From: Candidatus Marispirochaeta associata
GTDB taxonomy: Bacteria; Spirochaetota; Spirochaetia; JC444; Marispirochaetaceae
Assembly: GCA_001749745.1 (NCBI GenBank)
Contig: JWTM01000396.1
Location: forward strand, 1-64,000
Direction: 5' to 3'
Length of the DNA stretch: 64,000 bases
The translations under genes were made by a program, and so were the position numbers. The notes under the pieces were generated by a model. That model did not search any database. It was not told the origin of the DNA and saw only the letters and a program-made list of their open reading frames with translations. Below are positions 17,241-26,083 of the stretch, one piece after another; the first letter of the stretch is position 1, and the number at the start of each line of letters is the position of its first letter.

Positions 17241-18557
17241 GTGGATACGCTGAATTTTACTGTACCGAGACTCGGCGAAGCGAAGATCTCTTCACCAATA
17301 AAGATGTCGACCATTGCCGGTGATAAGATTGCAAATTATGTTCGAGATGACGAGTTTATTCTCTATAATATCGATGCCAAACCGGGGCATTTCGAACAAG
17401 AATACCGGAATGAAGACCTGTTGGAGAAGGCTGGTCCTCGGGAGAAAATCTACTTCTCCCCGGGTCATGTACATGCCGGTATCGTAACATGCGGCGGTCT
17501 CTGCCCAGGACTGAACAATGTAATCCGGGCTATCGTCCGTACCCTCTGGCACGGATATGGAATTCATCGTATTTCGGGTATCCGCAATGGCTACCGAGGC
17601 TTCCTCCCGGAGTACGGGATTCCGGTAATGCCCTTGGATCCGGATATTGTCGATGATATCCATCAGAAGGGCGGCACGATTCTCGGGTCCTCCCGGGGCG
17701 GATCGGACATAGATGCCATTTGCGATTCTATTGAGCGCATGAACCTCAATATGCTTTTCACCATCGGCGGCGACGGAACCCAGCACGGGGCGTTGAAAAT
17801 AGCAGAAGAACTCGAGCGGCGTAACCTCAATATTGCGGTTATTGGGATTCCCAAGACAATCGATAATGATCTCTCGTTCATTCAGAAATCCTTTGGTTTT
17901 GAGACGGCCGTCTCAGAGGCGGTTTCTGCAGTCTCCAGCGCCCATACGGAGGCACATGATGCTATTAACGGCATCGGGCTAGTGAAGGTTATGGGCCGGG
18001 AATCCGGTTTTATTGCTGCATATACGGCATTGGCGATCAACGATGTCAATTTCGTACTAATTCCTGAGATTGATTTCGATCTGGAGGGAGAAAACGGCCT
18101 CTTTAATATTATTCGCGAACGGCTCGAGAAGCGTCATCATGCGGTGCTTCTTGTCGCAGAGGGCGCGGGACAGCGCTATCTGGATATGACTGAGAAGAAG
18201 GACCTTTCGGGTAACAAACGACTGGGGGATATTGGTCTTTATCTGAAAGAGGAGCTTAAGTCCTATTTCGAAAGTATAGGAACAGAGGTCAATATTAAGT
18301 ATATCGATCCGAGCTATATGATCCGTTCTGCCCCGGCAAATCCCAACGATTCGATCTATTGCGCTCGTCTGGGAACCCATGCAGTACATGCGGCTATGGC
18401 AGGTCGAACGAAAATCCTGATAAGTTTAGTGAATAACACCTTTGTTCACCTGCCCATCGAGATTGCGATTAATAAGCGGAATACCGTCGATCCGGAGGGC
18501 TCTTTATGGCGGGACGTAATCGGCGCAACTCATCAGCCGGCGGTTATGAAGAACTAA
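17241..18557 (+). CDS. pfkA: ATP-dependent 6-phosphofructokinase
   Basis: Phosphorylates fructose 6-phosphate in glycolysis. About 438 aa, the long form found in spirochaetes and plants rather than the 320-aa E. coli type. Visible: GIVTCGGLCPGLNNVIR near 82, the substrate motif PKTIDND and MGRESGFIA, and IGGDGTQ near 175. GGDGT (not GGDDT) in this position indicates ATP rather than pyrophosphate as donor. GGGAG (17230-17234) is 6 nt before GTG 17241, so I use that start; ATG 17235 has no spacing and TTG 17226 lies further upstream. A miniature element begins 8 nt after the stop. Confidence 0.88.
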   Translation: MDTLNFTVPRLGEAKISSPIKMSTIAGDKIANYVRDDEFILYNIDAKPGHFEQEYRNEDLLEKAGPREKIYFSPGHVHAGIVTCGGLCPGLNNVIRAIVRTLWHGYGIHRISGIRNGYRGFLPEYGIPVMPLDPDIVDDIHQKGGTILGSSRGGSDIDAICDSIERMNLNMLFTIGGDGTQHGALKIAEELERRNLNIAVIGIPKTIDNDLSFIQKSFGFETAVSEAVSAVSSAHTEAHDAINGIGLVKVMGRESGFIAAYTALAINDVNFVLIPEIDFDLEGENGLFNIIRERLEKRHHAVLLVAEGAGQRYLDMTEKKDLSGNKRLGDIGLYLKEELKSYFESIGTEVNIKYIDPSYMIRSAPANPNDSIYCARLGTHAVHAAMAGRTKILISLVNNTFVHLPIEIAINKRNTVDPEGSLWRDVIGATHQPAVMKN

Positions 18558-18565
18558 ATCGAATT

Positions 18566-18714
18566 TAGTGTTCTCGATCCTGCGGATACATGCCTTGTAA
18601 ATCGTTTATCATTTGGAGTTTATGTTTGGGTACCTCAGTTTCGCATGGAGGATAGGCGTAAAACCTTCTAATTATATATCTACGCTAGTTCCATCCGCAG
18701 GATCGAGAACAGTA
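18566..18714. mobile_element. Miniature inverted-repeat element (149 bp)
   Basis: Left end 18566-18587 begins TAGTGTTCTCGATCCTGCGG; right end 18693-18714 is its reverse complement with one mismatch in 22. The 105-bp interior has no gene. The termini match those of the IS at 15924-17160, so the element was probably mobilised by that type of transposase. It begins 8 nt after the pfk stop codon and ends 8 nt before the next promoter. As RNA it could fold into a long stem. Confidence 0.75.
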
Positions 18715-18722
18715 GAAAAAAT

Positions 18723-18752
18723 TTGCCCCTGCAGATAGCCCAGTGTTAGAAT
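18723..18752 (+). promoter_or_regulatory. Candidate promoter for the gene at 18784
   Basis: TTGCCC (18723-18728), 18-nt spacer, TAGAAT (18747-18752). It lies directly downstream of the miniature element. Confidence 0.5.
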
Positions 18753-18783
18753 TGAAGTACCATGAACGGGGGAAAACGATAGC

Positions 18784-19749
18784 GTGTCTTCAGGAGATTT
18801 GCCCACCATCTTAATCCCCTACCGGCAAGCCGACTGCGATGGAAGCTGCCAGGATGTTTTTCTCTATCTGCGACCGGAAACCAACGGCATCCAGGTCGAG
18901 AGCCGGATTATGCGTGTGCTGCAGGAAAAACAGCTCTACCGGGACTCGATTGAACTGGTATACTTGGCGAACTTCCCCGGCGAATTTATAACCCGGCGGC
19001 GAATCGTCGAGAACCACTATCAGGTTAGGATCTACTTCGCCCAGCAGGGAGGGGCTGCGTTTACCTCCAGCATGCGAGAGACCTTCGCCTCCTACTTCGG
19101 GGTTGAATCCGGGGACGTTCCGGTTCTCGGCGCCTTCCAGGCGATGGATAAGCTCAAGATGAGCGCCGATCAGCTCTTCGGGCTGTGGGTCCCCCAAGGG
19201 GATATGATTTTTCTCTGTGGTCAAAGTATTAAACGCTATCAAGATAGCTTCATCGTCAATTATGATATTCCTGCAATACTTTCAAAGAACAGCGTAGATA
19301 CCGATATCGCGGTTATGATCCTCAGGACGACCCTCAACTACAGCGAGATCCATGAACTGATTTTCTCGGTCGGCGAGGCGCTGCAGAAAGCCGGGCTATT
19401 GCGTCGGGATATGCCCCTTTCTCGGGCCTTTCACTACTCGAAGGGGCCTTTCGAGCAGATTCTTGATGCAGGCGGCTATGTGTTCGATTCCGCCCAACGG
19501 CCGGTTCCGTTATGCACCTCCTCTTTCTTCCGGTATCTCCAGGAGGAACACGCCTTCAGCGACCGGGAGATTCTCATGGCGATGAACCAGCCGATCATGC
19601 GCTTCTGCCTTGGCGAGCGTCGTTTCGTGGAGGATGAGATCTTTGCCTATACCCAGGACGACAGTTTTGAAGAGGCCGCTTTAAAGCTGGAATCGGCCGT
19701 ATCCCAGTCGCTGCTGCCGGTAAAACCACGGAATCTCCTTGTTCGCTGA
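18784..19749 (+). CDS. Hypothetical protein, 321 aa, not recognised
   Basis: I do not recognise the family. It is a soluble protein without signal peptide or membrane segment, starting at GTG 18784 with GGGGG about 11 nt upstream. Notable parts: an early cysteine pair (ADCDGSCQD near 16-24), FPGEFITRRRIVENHYQVRIYF near 61-82, and LFGLWVPQGDMIFLCGQS in the middle. The mixed alpha/beta composition suggests a globular cytoplasmic protein. It has its own promoter and is followed by the small-RNA candidate. It may be a spirochaete-specific conserved protein; codon use looks native. Confidence 0.6.
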   Translation: MSSGDLPTILIPYRQADCDGSCQDVFLYLRPETNGIQVESRIMRVLQEKQLYRDSIELVYLANFPGEFITRRRIVENHYQVRIYFAQQGGAAFTSSMRETFASYFGVESGDVPVLGAFQAMDKLKMSADQLFGLWVPQGDMIFLCGQSIKRYQDSFIVNYDIPAILSKNSVDTDIAVMILRTTLNYSEIHELIFSVGEALQKAGLLRRDMPLSRAFHYSKGPFEQILDAGGYVFDSAQRPVPLCTSSFFRYLQEEHAFSDREILMAMNQPIMRFCLGERRFVEDEIFAYTQDDSFEEAALKLESAVSQSLLPVKPRNLLVR

Positions 19750-19829
19750 GACCTAAAAGTCCAAAATGTACAAAAAGTACCTTTAGCACATTTTCTGCGA
19801 AAAAATTCTGTAACCTCTGGATTATTTCA

Positions 19830-19859
19830 TTGTTTATTGTTATAGTTAGAGCATAAAAT
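19830..19859 (+). promoter_or_regulatory. Promoter of the small-RNA candidate
   Basis: TTGTTT (19830-19835), 18-nt spacer, TAAAAT (19854-19859), in an AT-rich stretch. The predicted start is near 19866. Confidence 0.55.
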
Positions 19860-19865
19860 ATTTCT

Positions 19866-19966
19866 TATGGGTGTTAACAGGATCCGAAATAGTCCTGTTG
19901 ACCAGGCCCGCAATCAACTTATTTCCCCTCAGGGTTTTACCTCCTTTCCCTGAGGGTATTTTTTTG
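19866..19966 (+). ncRNA. Candidate small RNA with anti-Shine-Dalgarno loop
   Basis: About 100 nt, with its own promoter upstream and an intrinsic terminator at the end, in a gap with no open frame. A first stem pairs 19873-19882 with 19893-19902 (10 bp, one G-U) around a 10-nt loop. The terminator stem is 19926-19934 with 19948-19956. Its 13-nt loop contains ACCTCCTTT, complementary to Shine-Dalgarno sequences. It does not resemble 6S, tmRNA or SRP RNA that I know. It is not obviously the leader of sbcD, which has its own promoter after the terminator. Confidence 0.5.
19926..19965 (+). terminator. Intrinsic terminator of the small-RNA candidate
   Basis: Perfect 9-bp stem CCCTCAGGG (19926-19934) / CCCTGAGGG (19948-19956), then a T-rich tail TATTTTTTT. 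It would also stop read-through from the gene ending at 19749. Confidence 0.8.
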
Positions 19967-19973
19967 TCCTCCC

Positions 19974-20002
19974 TTGCCCCGTACTGCCCGCTCCTCTACA
20001 AT
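19974..20002 (+). promoter_or_regulatory. Promoter of sbcDC
   Basis: TTGCCC (19974-19979), 17-nt spacer, TACAAT (19997-20002). The predicted start near 20009 leaves only the Shine-Dalgarno (GGAGGGG) before GTG 20019. Confidence 0.6.
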
Positions 20003-20018
20003 GCCCCTCGGAGGGGTA

Positions 20019-21215
20019 GTGAAACTTCTGCACACATCTGATCTACATTTGGGTCATCGTCTGTTGGAACAGAATCGCCATGAGGAACAGCGTCGGCTGC
20101 TTGATTATCTTGTCGGCCTGGTCGAGTCCGAAGGGATAGATCTGCTGATAGTTGCGGGGGATATCTTCGATACCGCCGCTCCCTCGAACGCTGCACTCCG
20201 GCTCTATTACGATTTTCTGCATCGCATCGGTGCCTCCGGGTGCGCTGCGAGTGTAGTTATCGGCGGAAATCATGATTCGGCGAGCACCTTGAATGCGCCT
20301 AAGGAGCTCTTGCGCCATTTTCGGGTGCAGGTAGTCGGAGGCGCAGCGGATGCGGCGGACGAACTCTTTCTAGCGAAAAATGACGAAGATGAACCCTTGG
20401 CGCTGATCGGCTGTGTCCCCTTTCTTCGCGAACGGGATCTGAGAATCCCGAAACCGGGAGAGAGTTTCGCCGACCGGGATGAGGGGCTGGCCCGGTCGTT
20501 GGCCGATCACTATCGCCGCTTGGCTGAAGCGGCCTCCCCGAAGCCAGAGGACCTCCCTTTTATCGTCACCGGACACCTCTTTGCCGCCGGCAGTGTATCC
20601 GCCTTGGCCGGCGGGGAGCGAGATCTCTATGTCGGGAATCTCGGGCAGGTCAATCCGACGGTTTTCCCTGAAAATGCTGACTATGTCGCCCTGGGGCATA
20701 TCCACTCGGCTTCGATGGTCGGGGGAGAGAAACGGATTCGCTACTCCGGTGCGCCGATGGCCCTGGATTTCGGCGACTCCTCACTCAAGAGTGTTACCCT
20801 CGTCGAATTCGACGGATTTCGAATTGTCTCCGTCGAGGAGTTGCCGGTTCCGGTCTTTCGGAGACTTGAGGCCCTCTCGGGGCCGCTTTCAGAGATTCTC
20901 TGGCGGCTGGGTGATCTGGCCGGTCGGGGCGAGGAGCTTACTCCCTGGCTAGATATCTGCGTCCAGGAGACGATTCCCGGTGCTCAAGAGCAGATCGAGG
21001 AGGCCTGTCGAGGGCTCTCGTTGGAGGTGTTGCGCGTACGCTACGCCCGTACCCGGGAGAACGACGCTGCATGGGAGGAGGCTGCACCCGAGCTCGAGGA
21101 GTTGGAGCCGGAGGAGGTCTTTCGCAGGCGCTGCATTGCCGGCGAAGTCGATCCCGATGAGGAGCTCCTGCGGGCCTTCAATGAACTACTCCTGGAAGCG
21201 GAGGGCCGGCTGTGA
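20019..21215 (+). CDS. sbcD: Exonuclease SbcCD, nuclease subunit D
   Basis: Mn-dependent phosphoesterase of the Mre11 type that, with SbcC, opens DNA hairpins and processes double-strand ends. About 398 aa. Metal ligands are visible in order: HTSDLHLGH near 4-12, AGDIFDTAAPS, GGNHDSA, TGHLFAAG and LGHIHSAS. I start at GTG 20019, 2-3 nt after GGAGGGG; a longer frame back to 19974 would overlap the -35 box and adds residues not seen in the family. The gene overlaps sbcC by 4 bp (GTGA), so translation is probably coupled. Confidence 0.92.
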   Translation: MKLLHTSDLHLGHRLLEQNRHEEQRRLLDYLVGLVESEGIDLLIVAGDIFDTAAPSNAALRLYYDFLHRIGASGCAASVVIGGNHDSASTLNAPKELLRHFRVQVVGGAADAADELFLAKNDEDEPLALIGCVPFLRERDLRIPKPGESFADRDEGLARSLADHYRRLAEAASPKPEDLPFIVTGHLFAAGSVSALAGGERDLYVGNLGQVNPTVFPENADYVALGHIHSASMVGGEKRIRYSGAPMALDFGDSSLKSVTLVEFDGFRIVSVEELPVPVFRRLEALSGPLSEILWRLGDLAGRGEELTPWLDICVQETIPGAQEQIEEACRGLSLEVLRVRYARTRENDAAWEEAAPELEELEPEEVFRRRCIAGEVDPDEELLRAFNELLLEAEGRL

Positions 21216-24200
21216 AGATATCCAAGCTGCGGTTTAAGAATCTCAACTCCCTGAAAGGGGAGTTTCTTATCGATTTCTCTCTCCCGCCGCTGGTCGATGC
21301 AGGTCTCTTTGCGGTAACCGGTTCAACCGGGGCGGGAAAGTCGACGATCTTCGATGCACTCTGTCTGGGACTCTACGGCGAGACTCCTCGACTGCGGAAA
21401 CGCCGTAGCGGGGGGGAAGGAATCTTTGAGATCGTCTCCCGGCATACGGCCGAGGCCATGGCCGAGGTGGAGTTTATGGTCGACGGGGCGCGGTATCGAA
21501 GCGCCTGGGAGGCTCATCGAGCCCGGGGCAGTGTGGAGGGACAGTTTCAAGCCCCCAAGATGTACCTTCTCGCCCTGGAGGGGTCCGGCGCTACGGAAAA
21601 TGATGGGCAGGCCGGAACGCTCTTGGAGGAGAAGTTGAGCGAGGTTCCCTCTCGCGTGGCGGAGCTAACCGGTCTTGACTTCGAACGCTTTACCCGCTCC
21701 GTGCTGCTCGCGCAAGGAGCCTTCGCCGCCTTTCTGCAGGCGGAACCGGCTCAGCGGGCGGATCTCCTGGAGAAGATGACCGGCAGCGCGATCTACTCCG
21801 AGGTCTCCAGGCTCTCCTTCGAGCGGGCGAAAGAGGAGCAACGTCGGTTCGATGAACTCCATGAGAGGAAGGGTGCGCTTCAGATTCTTGATGACCAGGA
21901 GCTCTCCGTCTTAGAGGCTGCCAACAGCCGGGCGGAGTCGCTTTTCTCCGATTTGCAGAAAAAACGGGATACCTTGATCGCCGCTATCGAGAAGGCTCGC
22001 CGGTTTAGACAATCCGAGGAGCTCCTTACCAGGCACAAACAGGAACTGAACCGGCTGGATCAGGAACGACCGCTGATTGCTGATCTTCGGATGACCCTTT
22101 CAGCCCATGATCGGGCGCTTCCGGTACAACCCCTCTTGAGTAGTTGGGAGGATAAATCCCGGGAGCTCAAGGGATTGGAGGAGCGTCTCTCCGGCAGACG
22201 AGCGGCTTTATCTGAGCTGCAGCGGCGGGAAGTGGAGACTATCCAGGTCGAAGCCGAGGCCGCGGCTAGGTTAAAGGATGCCGAGCAGGCGAAGAGCAGT
22301 GCCCTCGAGAATAGCGCTGAAGCCGAACGGATTGATTCAGAGCTTGCGTATAAGCGTTCCTCCCTAAAGGAGCTGCAAAGCGAGGTCGCCCGGGATCAGG
22401 ACTCCCGCGAGGCGCTCGAAGCGGAAGTCTCTCAGGCGAATGAGGCCCGGGCCCTTCTCGAGCAGGGCAGGCTGTCGGACAGCACCCTTCTCGCCTCGGA
22501 GGCCTCCGCTCGTTTGGAGCAGAAAGCCGAGCTTGTACGCCACTATTTTTCTATCCTCGAGGCAAGTCGCAGGGCTGTGCAGCCCTTACAGGAGCGAGCC
22601 GCTGAACTCTCCCGAGCCATCGGATCCGATACGAGCTCTCTTACAGTCGACTGGGAGGAGCTCCGGCAACTCGAGCGGCAGCTACATGGCTGGGATGATC
22701 TGGCGCGGCATGCATCCCGTCTGGAGAGTCTGAGGGCCGGCTTGCAGGATAGAGATGCCTCACTCCGGGGACTCCGCTCAGAGCTCGATGAACTCAATGC
22801 CTCCCTCGAAGAGGAGAGAACCAGGCTTACCGAAGCGGAAGAGGCGGAGCGCCGGGATGCCGCCCTGGCTTTGAGGGCCGGTCTGAAGCGGGGGGTAGCC
22901 TGTCCGGTCTGCGGATCAACCGAACATCCCAAGCGCGGCGAGCAGGAGCTCTTTGCGGATGTCCCAGTCGGAGCATTACCGACGGATGAGCTGCGAGGCC
23001 GGATACGGGAAAAAGAGCTTCATCAGGCTGAGTTGAACGAACGCCTCAAGGGCTTAACGGCGCTGCAATCGGACGAGGAGGCGGAAATCCGGAAGATTGA
23101 GGATATTCTGGCCGAGTCTGATTTCACCGCCCCGGCGCATGAGAAGCTGCGTCAGAATCTGGGCGAGCTTCAGACCCGCTGGGATGAAGCGGAGAGGCTC
23201 AAACCCCTGCGTCGGGAGTACGAGGAGTGCCGGCGGGAGCTTCTCCAGCAGACGGACGAGATCGAGAGGGCCGCTGTCGCCTTAGGGGAGCTTCTGCAGG
23301 ATACGGGCATCTCTCCCGACAGCGAGCATGCCTCCTCCCGGTCGGAGGAGCTTATCACCCGCTATCGAGAGGCCCGGGATCAGGAGCAGCGCCGAAAGGA
23401 GCGTGAGCGGGATCTCGACCGGGAGGATACCATCCGACGGGAGAAGCGGGCCGAACTCGAGGAGCGGCTTACGCGAAACCTGGAGCGCTCAGAGCAGCTT
23501 GAGGCGGAAATCTCCAAAGGGGAGGAGGCTCTCTCCGCACTTACCGGAGGGGTTCCATTTCAGGATTTTCTGGTAGCACGCAAGCGGGCGATGGAGGAGG
23601 CGCTGAAAGCTCATCGGGAGGTGCGGGAGGTGCTCTCCTCTATCCGGGAGGATCTCGCCGGCGAGAGGAGCGCAATTGATGCCACCCTCAGCATGACCGA
23701 TGATGCACGCGCCCGCTTGGAGGAGTTACGGGAGGATCTTGACCGGAAGATTGAAGCGGCCGGCTTCGACGGAATTTCGGCCCTCTCGGCGGCATTTCAT
23801 GATGACGCCGAGGAGCTGCGGCTGAAACTGCGCGACTTCGAGGAGCGGGAGGCTGAGCTTAAGCGTCGTGTCGAAGAGCTTTCCCGGGAGCTCGAAGAGG
23901 CGCCGGAAGAACTTCGCGAGGTGGAGACCCTCGAGGCGCGCTTAACGGCCCTTATCGAGGAGTACAATAGCGCCCTGGCCCGGCGCCAGGAGCTCTCTTC
24001 CCAGCTGCGGAACGAACAGAACCGCAGACTGGAGGCGGAGGCCCTGCAGCGGCAGATCGAGGCTCAGCGTAAAGAACTCGCACTCTGGCTGCGTTTGAAG
24101 GAGTTGATAGGATCGGCCACCGGGGACAGCTTTCGCCGCTTTGCCCAGGGACTGACCCTGGAGTATCTGATTCGACTCGCTAATCGTCATCTGATGCGCT

Positions 24201-24583
24201 TCTCCGGCCGCTACATGCTGCGCCGCGAGGAGGGGAGCGAACTGCGGATGGAGATTGTCGATACATGGCAGGCCGATGCGGTGCGTCCGGTGGGCACCCT
24301 CTCGGGGGGCGAGACCTTCCTGGTCAGCCTGGCCCTGGCTTTGGGGCTTTCTGAGCTTGCCGGAAGGAAGACGCGGATCGATTCCCTCTTCCTCGACGAG
24401 GGCTTCGGTTCCCTGGACGGAGAGACCCTTGAGACGGTCATCGCCGCCCTGGAGAGTCTTCAGTCCGGGGGTAAGCTGATTGGTATTATCTCCCATGTGG
24501 AGGCTTTAAAGGAGCGGATACCGGTTCAGATCCGGGTTCAGCGGCACGGCACCGGCTACAGTCGATTGGCGATTGTGCCGTAA
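21212..24583 (+). CDS. sbcC: Exonuclease SbcCD, ATPase subunit C
   Basis: SMC/Rad50-like ATPase of 1123 aa. Walker A GSTGAGKSTIFDALC is near 37-51. Two long coiled coils flank a zinc hook, GVACPVCGSTEHP, near residue 564, where two subunits dimerise. The C-terminal lobe has the signature TLSGGETFLVSLALALG and Walker B LFLDEGFGSLD. The coiled coils are rich in Glu, Arg and Leu. The start is GTG overlapping the sbcD stop. It ends 5 nt before the terminator hairpin that serves the opposing gcv operon. Confidence 0.93.
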   Translation: MKISKLRFKNLNSLKGEFLIDFSLPPLVDAGLFAVTGSTGAGKSTIFDALCLGLYGETPRLRKRRSGGEGIFEIVSRHTAEAMAEVEFMVDGARYRSAWEAHRARGSVEGQFQAPKMYLLALEGSGATENDGQAGTLLEEKLSEVPSRVAELTGLDFERFTRSVLLAQGAFAAFLQAEPAQRADLLEKMTGSAIYSEVSRLSFERAKEEQRRFDELHERKGALQILDDQELSVLEAANSRAESLFSDLQKKRDTLIAAIEKARRFRQSEELLTRHKQELNRLDQERPLIADLRMTLSAHDRALPVQPLLSSWEDKSRELKGLEERLSGRRAALSELQRREVETIQVEAEAAARLKDAEQAKSSALENSAEAERIDSELAYKRSSLKELQSEVARDQDSREALEAEVSQANEARALLEQGRLSDSTLLASEASARLEQKAELVRHYFSILEASRRAVQPLQERAAELSRAIGSDTSSLTVDWEELRQLERQLHGWDDLARHASRLESLRAGLQDRDASLRGLRSELDELNASLEEERTRLTEAEEAERRDAALALRAGLKRGVACPVCGSTEHPKRGEQELFADVPVGALPTDELRGRIREKELHQAELNERLKGLTALQSDEEAEIRKIEDILAESDFTAPAHEKLRQNLGELQTRWDEAERLKPLRREYEECRRELLQQTDEIERAAVALGELLQDTGISPDSEHASSRSEELITRYREARDQEQRRKERERDLDREDTIRREKRAELEERLTRNLERSEQLEAEISKGEEALSALTGGVPFQDFLVARKRAMEEALKAHREVREVLSSIREDLAGERSAIDATLSMTDDARARLEELREDLDRKIEAAGFDGISALSAAFHDDAEELRLKLRDFEEREAELKRRVEELSRELEEAPEELREVETLEARLTALIEEYNSALARRQELSSQLRNEQNRRLEAEALQRQIEAQRKELALWLRLKELIGSATGDSFRRFAQGLTLEYLIRLANRHLMRFSGRYMLRREEGSELRMEIVDTWQADAVRPVGTLSGGETFLVSLALALGLSELAGRKTRIDSLFLDEGFGSLDGETLETVIAALESLQSGGKLIGIISHVEALKERIPVQIRVQRHGTGYSRLAIVP

Positions 24584-24609
24584 AAAAGCCCCCGGCCTAG
24601 ACCGGGGGC
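24582..24609 (-). terminator. Intrinsic terminator of the gcv operon
   Basis: GCCCCCGG (24588-24595) pairs with CCGGGGGC (24602-24609) around a 6-nt loop. On the - strand it is followed by six T. It lies 7 nt beyond the gcvPB stop. The hairpin may also slow transcription of sbcC from the other side, but there is no T-run on that strand. Confidence 0.85.
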
Positions 24610-24616
24610 GCTCGTT

Positions 24617-26083
24617 CTACTCTTCCTCTTTCCAGGCTACCCGCGGTTTCCTGGCGGCCAAAACCTCATCGAGGCGGCCGATCGGCGTATTGACCGGTGC
24701 GGTATGGAGGGCGTTGGGATCGTTCGCCGCCTGGGCGGCAAGATCCTTGATCACCTCGATGAACTCATTCATGGTATCCAGGTTCTCCGTTTCGGTGGGC
24801 TCAACCATCAGAGCCTCCGGCACGATCAACGGAAAGTAGACCGTCGGCGGGTGGATGCCCCGGTCGATCATCCCCTTGGCGATATCGGTCGCGGAGATCC
24901 CGTATTTCTCCTTAAGACTCTTGGCGGAGAGGACGAACTCATGCTTGCAGAGCCCGCCGTAGGGGATGTCGAGTACCTGATTGAGATTGACCCGACAGTA
25001 GTTGGCATTCAGCACGGCCAGCTTCGAGGCCAGGGAGAGCCCGTCGCCCCCCATGGCCTTGATGTAGGCCGCAGCCCTGACCAGAACGCCTACGTTACCG
25101 TAGAATCCGGCGACCCGTCCCATGCTCTTCTGCAGATCGGAGTCGAAGCGGTATTGATCCCCGTCTTGTTTGATGTTGGGCACCGGCAGATACTCCCGTA
25201 CCCGTTCGCCTACCAGCACCGGGCCCGCTCCGGGGCCTCCACCGCCGTGGGGGGTAGAGAGAGTCTTATGCAGATTCAGGTGAACCACATCGAACCCCAT
25301 ATCTCCCGGCCGCACCTGGCCCATGATTGCATTCAGGTTGGCCCCGTCGTAATAGAGCAGTCCCCCGGCTTCATGGACCTTGGCGGCAATCTCGCTGATC
25401 TCCCGCTCGAAGAGTCCTAGGGTGTTGGGGTTGGTTAGCATGATCCCGGCCAGGTTCTCGTCCAAATGCTCCTCAAGAGCGGCCGCTGTAACCAGTCCTC
25501 GTTCGTCGGAGGGAATCTCGACCACGTCGAATCCGGCGATATGGGCCGAGGCCGGGTTGGTGCCGTGGGAGGAGTCGGGAACCAGAACCTTGGTGCGCTG
25601 GGGCTCGCCCCGATCCTTGAAGTAGGCCTTGAAGAGCTTCATCCCGGCATACTCTCCCTGAGCCCCGGCAAAGGGTTGCAAGGTGCCCCACTTCATGCCG
25701 GTCAGCTCGCAAAGGTCCTCGAGAAGGGTATGCATGAGCTTGAGCGTCCCTTGGGCGGCGCTCTCCGGGACCAGTGGATGGAGGTCCCGGAATCCGGGGA
25801 GGGCAGCCACATCCTCGTTGATCTTGGGATTGTACTTCATGGTACAGGATCCTAGCGGGTAGAATCCCAAATCGACGCAAAAGTTGCGCCGGCTCAAGCC
25901 GGAAAAATGGCGGACCACATCCAGCTCGGAGAGCTCCGGCAGGGCGGGATCCTCGCTTCGGCGAAGTTCAGTCGGGAGCAGCTCATCAGCGGCCCGTTGC
26001 GGAACTTGAGTCGTCGGTAGTCGGTAGCCGGTGCTGCCGGAGCGGCTGCGTTCAAAAATAAGCGGAAACTCGCTTCTCATCAC
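24617..26083 (-). CDS. gcvPB: Glycine dehydrogenase (decarboxylating) subunit 2
   Basis: C-terminal half of the split P protein. With GcvPA it decarboxylates glycine and loads the aminomethyl group on lipoyl-GcvH. 488 aa. The PLP lysine lies in LNLHKTLSTPHGGGGPGAG near residue 272. Upstream are FYPLGSCTMKYNPK, DSSHGTNPASAHIAGF and YYDGANLNAIMGQ, all family blocks. It overlaps gcvPA by 4 bp (ATGA) and ends the operon, with a strong terminator 7 nt on. Confidence 0.95.
   Translation of the reverse strand: MMRSEFPLIFERSRSGSTGYRLPTTQVPQRAADELLPTELRRSEDPALPELSELDVVRHFSGLSRRNFCVDLGFYPLGSCTMKYNPKINEDVAALPGFRDLHPLVPESAAQGTLKLMHTLLEDLCELTGMKWGTLQPFAGAQGEYAGMKLFKAYFKDRGEPQRTKVLVPDSSHGTNPASAHIAGFDVVEIPSDERGLVTAAALEEHLDENLAGIMLTNPNTLGLFEREISEIAAKVHEAGGLLYYDGANLNAIMGQVRPGDMGFDVVHLNLHKTLSTPHGGGGPGAGPVLVGERVREYLPVPNIKQDGDQYRFDSDLQKSMGRVAGFYGNVGVLVRAAAYIKAMGGDGLSLASKLAVLNANYCRVNLNQVLDIPYGGLCKHEFVLSAKSLKEKYGISATDIAKGMIDRGIHPPTVYFPLIVPEALMVEPTETENLDTMNEFIEVIKDLAAQAANDPNALHTAPVNTPIGRLDEVLAARKPRVAWKEEE

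Noticed and set aside
18566..18714. REPIN (REP doublet moved by a RAYT transposase)
   Set aside because: The ends match an IS whose transposase looks DDE-type with a zinc ribbon, not a Y1 tyrosine transposase. A MITE fits better.
19763..19794. Nested inverted repeat AAAATGT...ACATTTT after the gene at 18784
   Set aside because: A/T-only weak stem with an 18-nt interior; no T-run, so not a convincing terminator or operator.
19866..19966. Leader or attenuator of sbcD
   Set aside because: A good promoter (19974-20002) follows the terminator, and sbcD has its own Shine-Dalgarno just after it.
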